This document shows positions 7,201 to 7,525 of a stretch of DNA of 7,525 bases, piece after piece. The stretch's first letter is position 1, and each line of letters starts with the position of its first letter. Location of the stretch: the NCBI RefSeq assembly GCF_937875265.1, contig NZ_CALLXM010000100.1:1-7525 (forward strand). The letters run 5' to 3'. The position numbers and the translations under genes are program-made. A model generated the notes under the pieces. The model worked only from the letters and a program-made list of their open reading frames with translations. It was not told the origin of the DNA and searched no databases. This DNA comes from an uncultured Acetobacter sp. Lineage in GTDB: Bacteria > Pseudomonadota > Alphaproteobacteria > Acetobacterales > Acetobacteraceae.

Positions 7201-7422
7201 CGGTTTTGTGCTGGTCGCTTATCTCGTTATGCCACTCTTGCTTCGAAGCTTTGTACCATGCTCTACGCCTATGAACTGGATTGCCGGCTGCGGACGAAAG
7301 GCTCGTCGATCCAGTCGATCGCCTTTGATCCCAGTCTGATCGTCGAGACCAGTCTGTACCGGTCGGCGCCGGCGATAATGCAACTCGACGCGGCATATGC
7401 TGCGATCGATGGAAATGTCTGA
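7201..7422 (+). pseudogene. Fragment of a short-chain dehydrogenase/reductase (SDR)
   Basis: The frame from 7201 to the TGA at 7420-7422, bounded upstream by an in-frame TAA (7198-7200), encodes GRLSRYATLASKLCTMLYAY and then ELDCRL, SIQSIAFDPSLIVETSL and RSAPAIM. This matches the region around the catalytic Tyr-x3-Lys and the following FDPGL-type segment of atypical SDR enzymes (protochlorophyllide-reductase-like), where RYxTSKLCN-x-L-x-AYEL is typical. Here YATLASK has two extra residues between Tyr and Lys, so the catalytic spacing is broken. The nucleotide-binding N-terminal half is missing, with stops at 7168-7170 and 7198-7200 in the same frame, and the C-terminal tail departs from the family after about 7380. 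It is best read as a decayed remnant. The family call rests on remembered motifs only. Confidence 0.55.
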
Positions 7423-7424
7423 AA

Positions 7425-7434
7425 GCATGCGTAG
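7425..7434 (+). repeat. 10-bp direct repeat, right copy (GCATGCGTAG)
   Basis: Second copy of the repeat at 6955-6964, lying 3 bases after the stop of the dehydrogenase fragment. An ATG in it (7427) opens a frame that runs to the window edge without a recognisable product or a well-placed Shine-Dalgarno sequence. Confidence 0.3.
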
Positions 7435-7480
7435 ATCCGACATTGACGATAGCTCCGCTACCCTCATTTCATCTGTGATG

Positions 7481-7506
7481 TTTTCTCTCTGTTTTCAGGG
7501 AGAGAA
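7481..7506 (+). promoter_or_regulatory. Hairpin covering a Shine-Dalgarno sequence at the right edge
   Basis: UUUUCUCUCUG (7481-7491) pairs with CAGGGAGAGAA (7496-7506) over 11 positions, nine Watson-Crick and two G-U, around a UUUU loop. The 3' arm contains GGAG (7499-7502), which sits 7 bases before ATG 7510. If that gene is real, its ribosome site is held in the stem. No U tract follows the stem, so it is not an intrinsic terminator. Confidence 0.35.
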
Positions 7507-7509
7507 TGA

Positions 7510-7525
7510 ATGCGACGATATGGCC
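7510..7525 (+). CDS. Possible start of a new plus-strand gene (edge fragment)
   Basis: ATG 7510 follows GGAG with a 7-base gap, a good Shine-Dalgarno arrangement, and reads MRRYG before the window ends. An alternative ATG at 7506 in another frame has only a 3-base gap. Five codons allow no family call. It is included because the ribosome site is well placed and the preceding region is otherwise non-coding. Confidence 0.3.

Noticed and set aside
7124..7467. Minus-strand frames at 7124-7396 and 7219-7467
   Set aside because: They are opposite-strand shadows of the dehydrogenase fragment, with Arg-rich translations of no recognisable family.

Overview
The window holds the promoter-proximal part of an assimilatory nitrate/nitrite reduction operon. 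It is read entirely on the minus strand, from about position 6910 down to the left edge. The gene order in transcription is: a nitrate/nitrite MFS transporter (5545-6729), an alginate-export-type outer-membrane porin (3878-5548), a fused NADH-nitrite reductase NirB-NirD (962-3859), and the first 318 codons of a molybdopterin nitrate reductase of the NasA type (956 down to 1, cut by the edge). Junctions are tight: a 4-base ATGA overlap, then an 18-base gap, then a 5-base gap. This indicates one transcript. In effect the operon brings nitrate across both membranes, reduces it to nitrite, then reduces nitrite to ammonium.

Upstream of the transporter (6730-6913) is a regulatory region read on the minus strand. 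A sigma70-like promoter (boxes at 6908-6913 and 6885-6890, 17-base spacer) would start RNA near 6878. The leader RNA folds into two hairpins, at 6845-6870 and 6788-6809. Both carry the same hexaloop AACGGC, closed by the same UC/GG base steps. Two hexaloops with A at position 1 and G at position 4 are the hallmark of RNA targets of ANTAR antiterminators (NasR/NasT/EutV type). The 3' arm of the second hairpin overlaps the 5' arm of a weak terminator-like hairpin. I infer nitrate- or nitrogen-responsive antitermination; the regulator gene itself is not in the window.

The right end (6957-7525) has no convincing intact gene. It contains a decayed fragment of a short-chain dehydrogenase (7201-7422, plus strand), a 10-base direct repeat (6955-6964 and 7425-7434), and, at the extreme edge, a plausible start of a new plus-strand gene at 7510. 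The Shine-Dalgarno sequence of that gene lies inside an 11-bp hairpin. This looks like the scarred border of the nitrate island.

The host is most likely a fairly GC-rich proteobacterium. The porin-containing nas operon and the look of the dehydrogenase fragment suggest an alphaproteobacterium, possibly an acetic acid bacterium (Acetobacteraceae). That placement is inference from family resemblance, not something the sequence proves.
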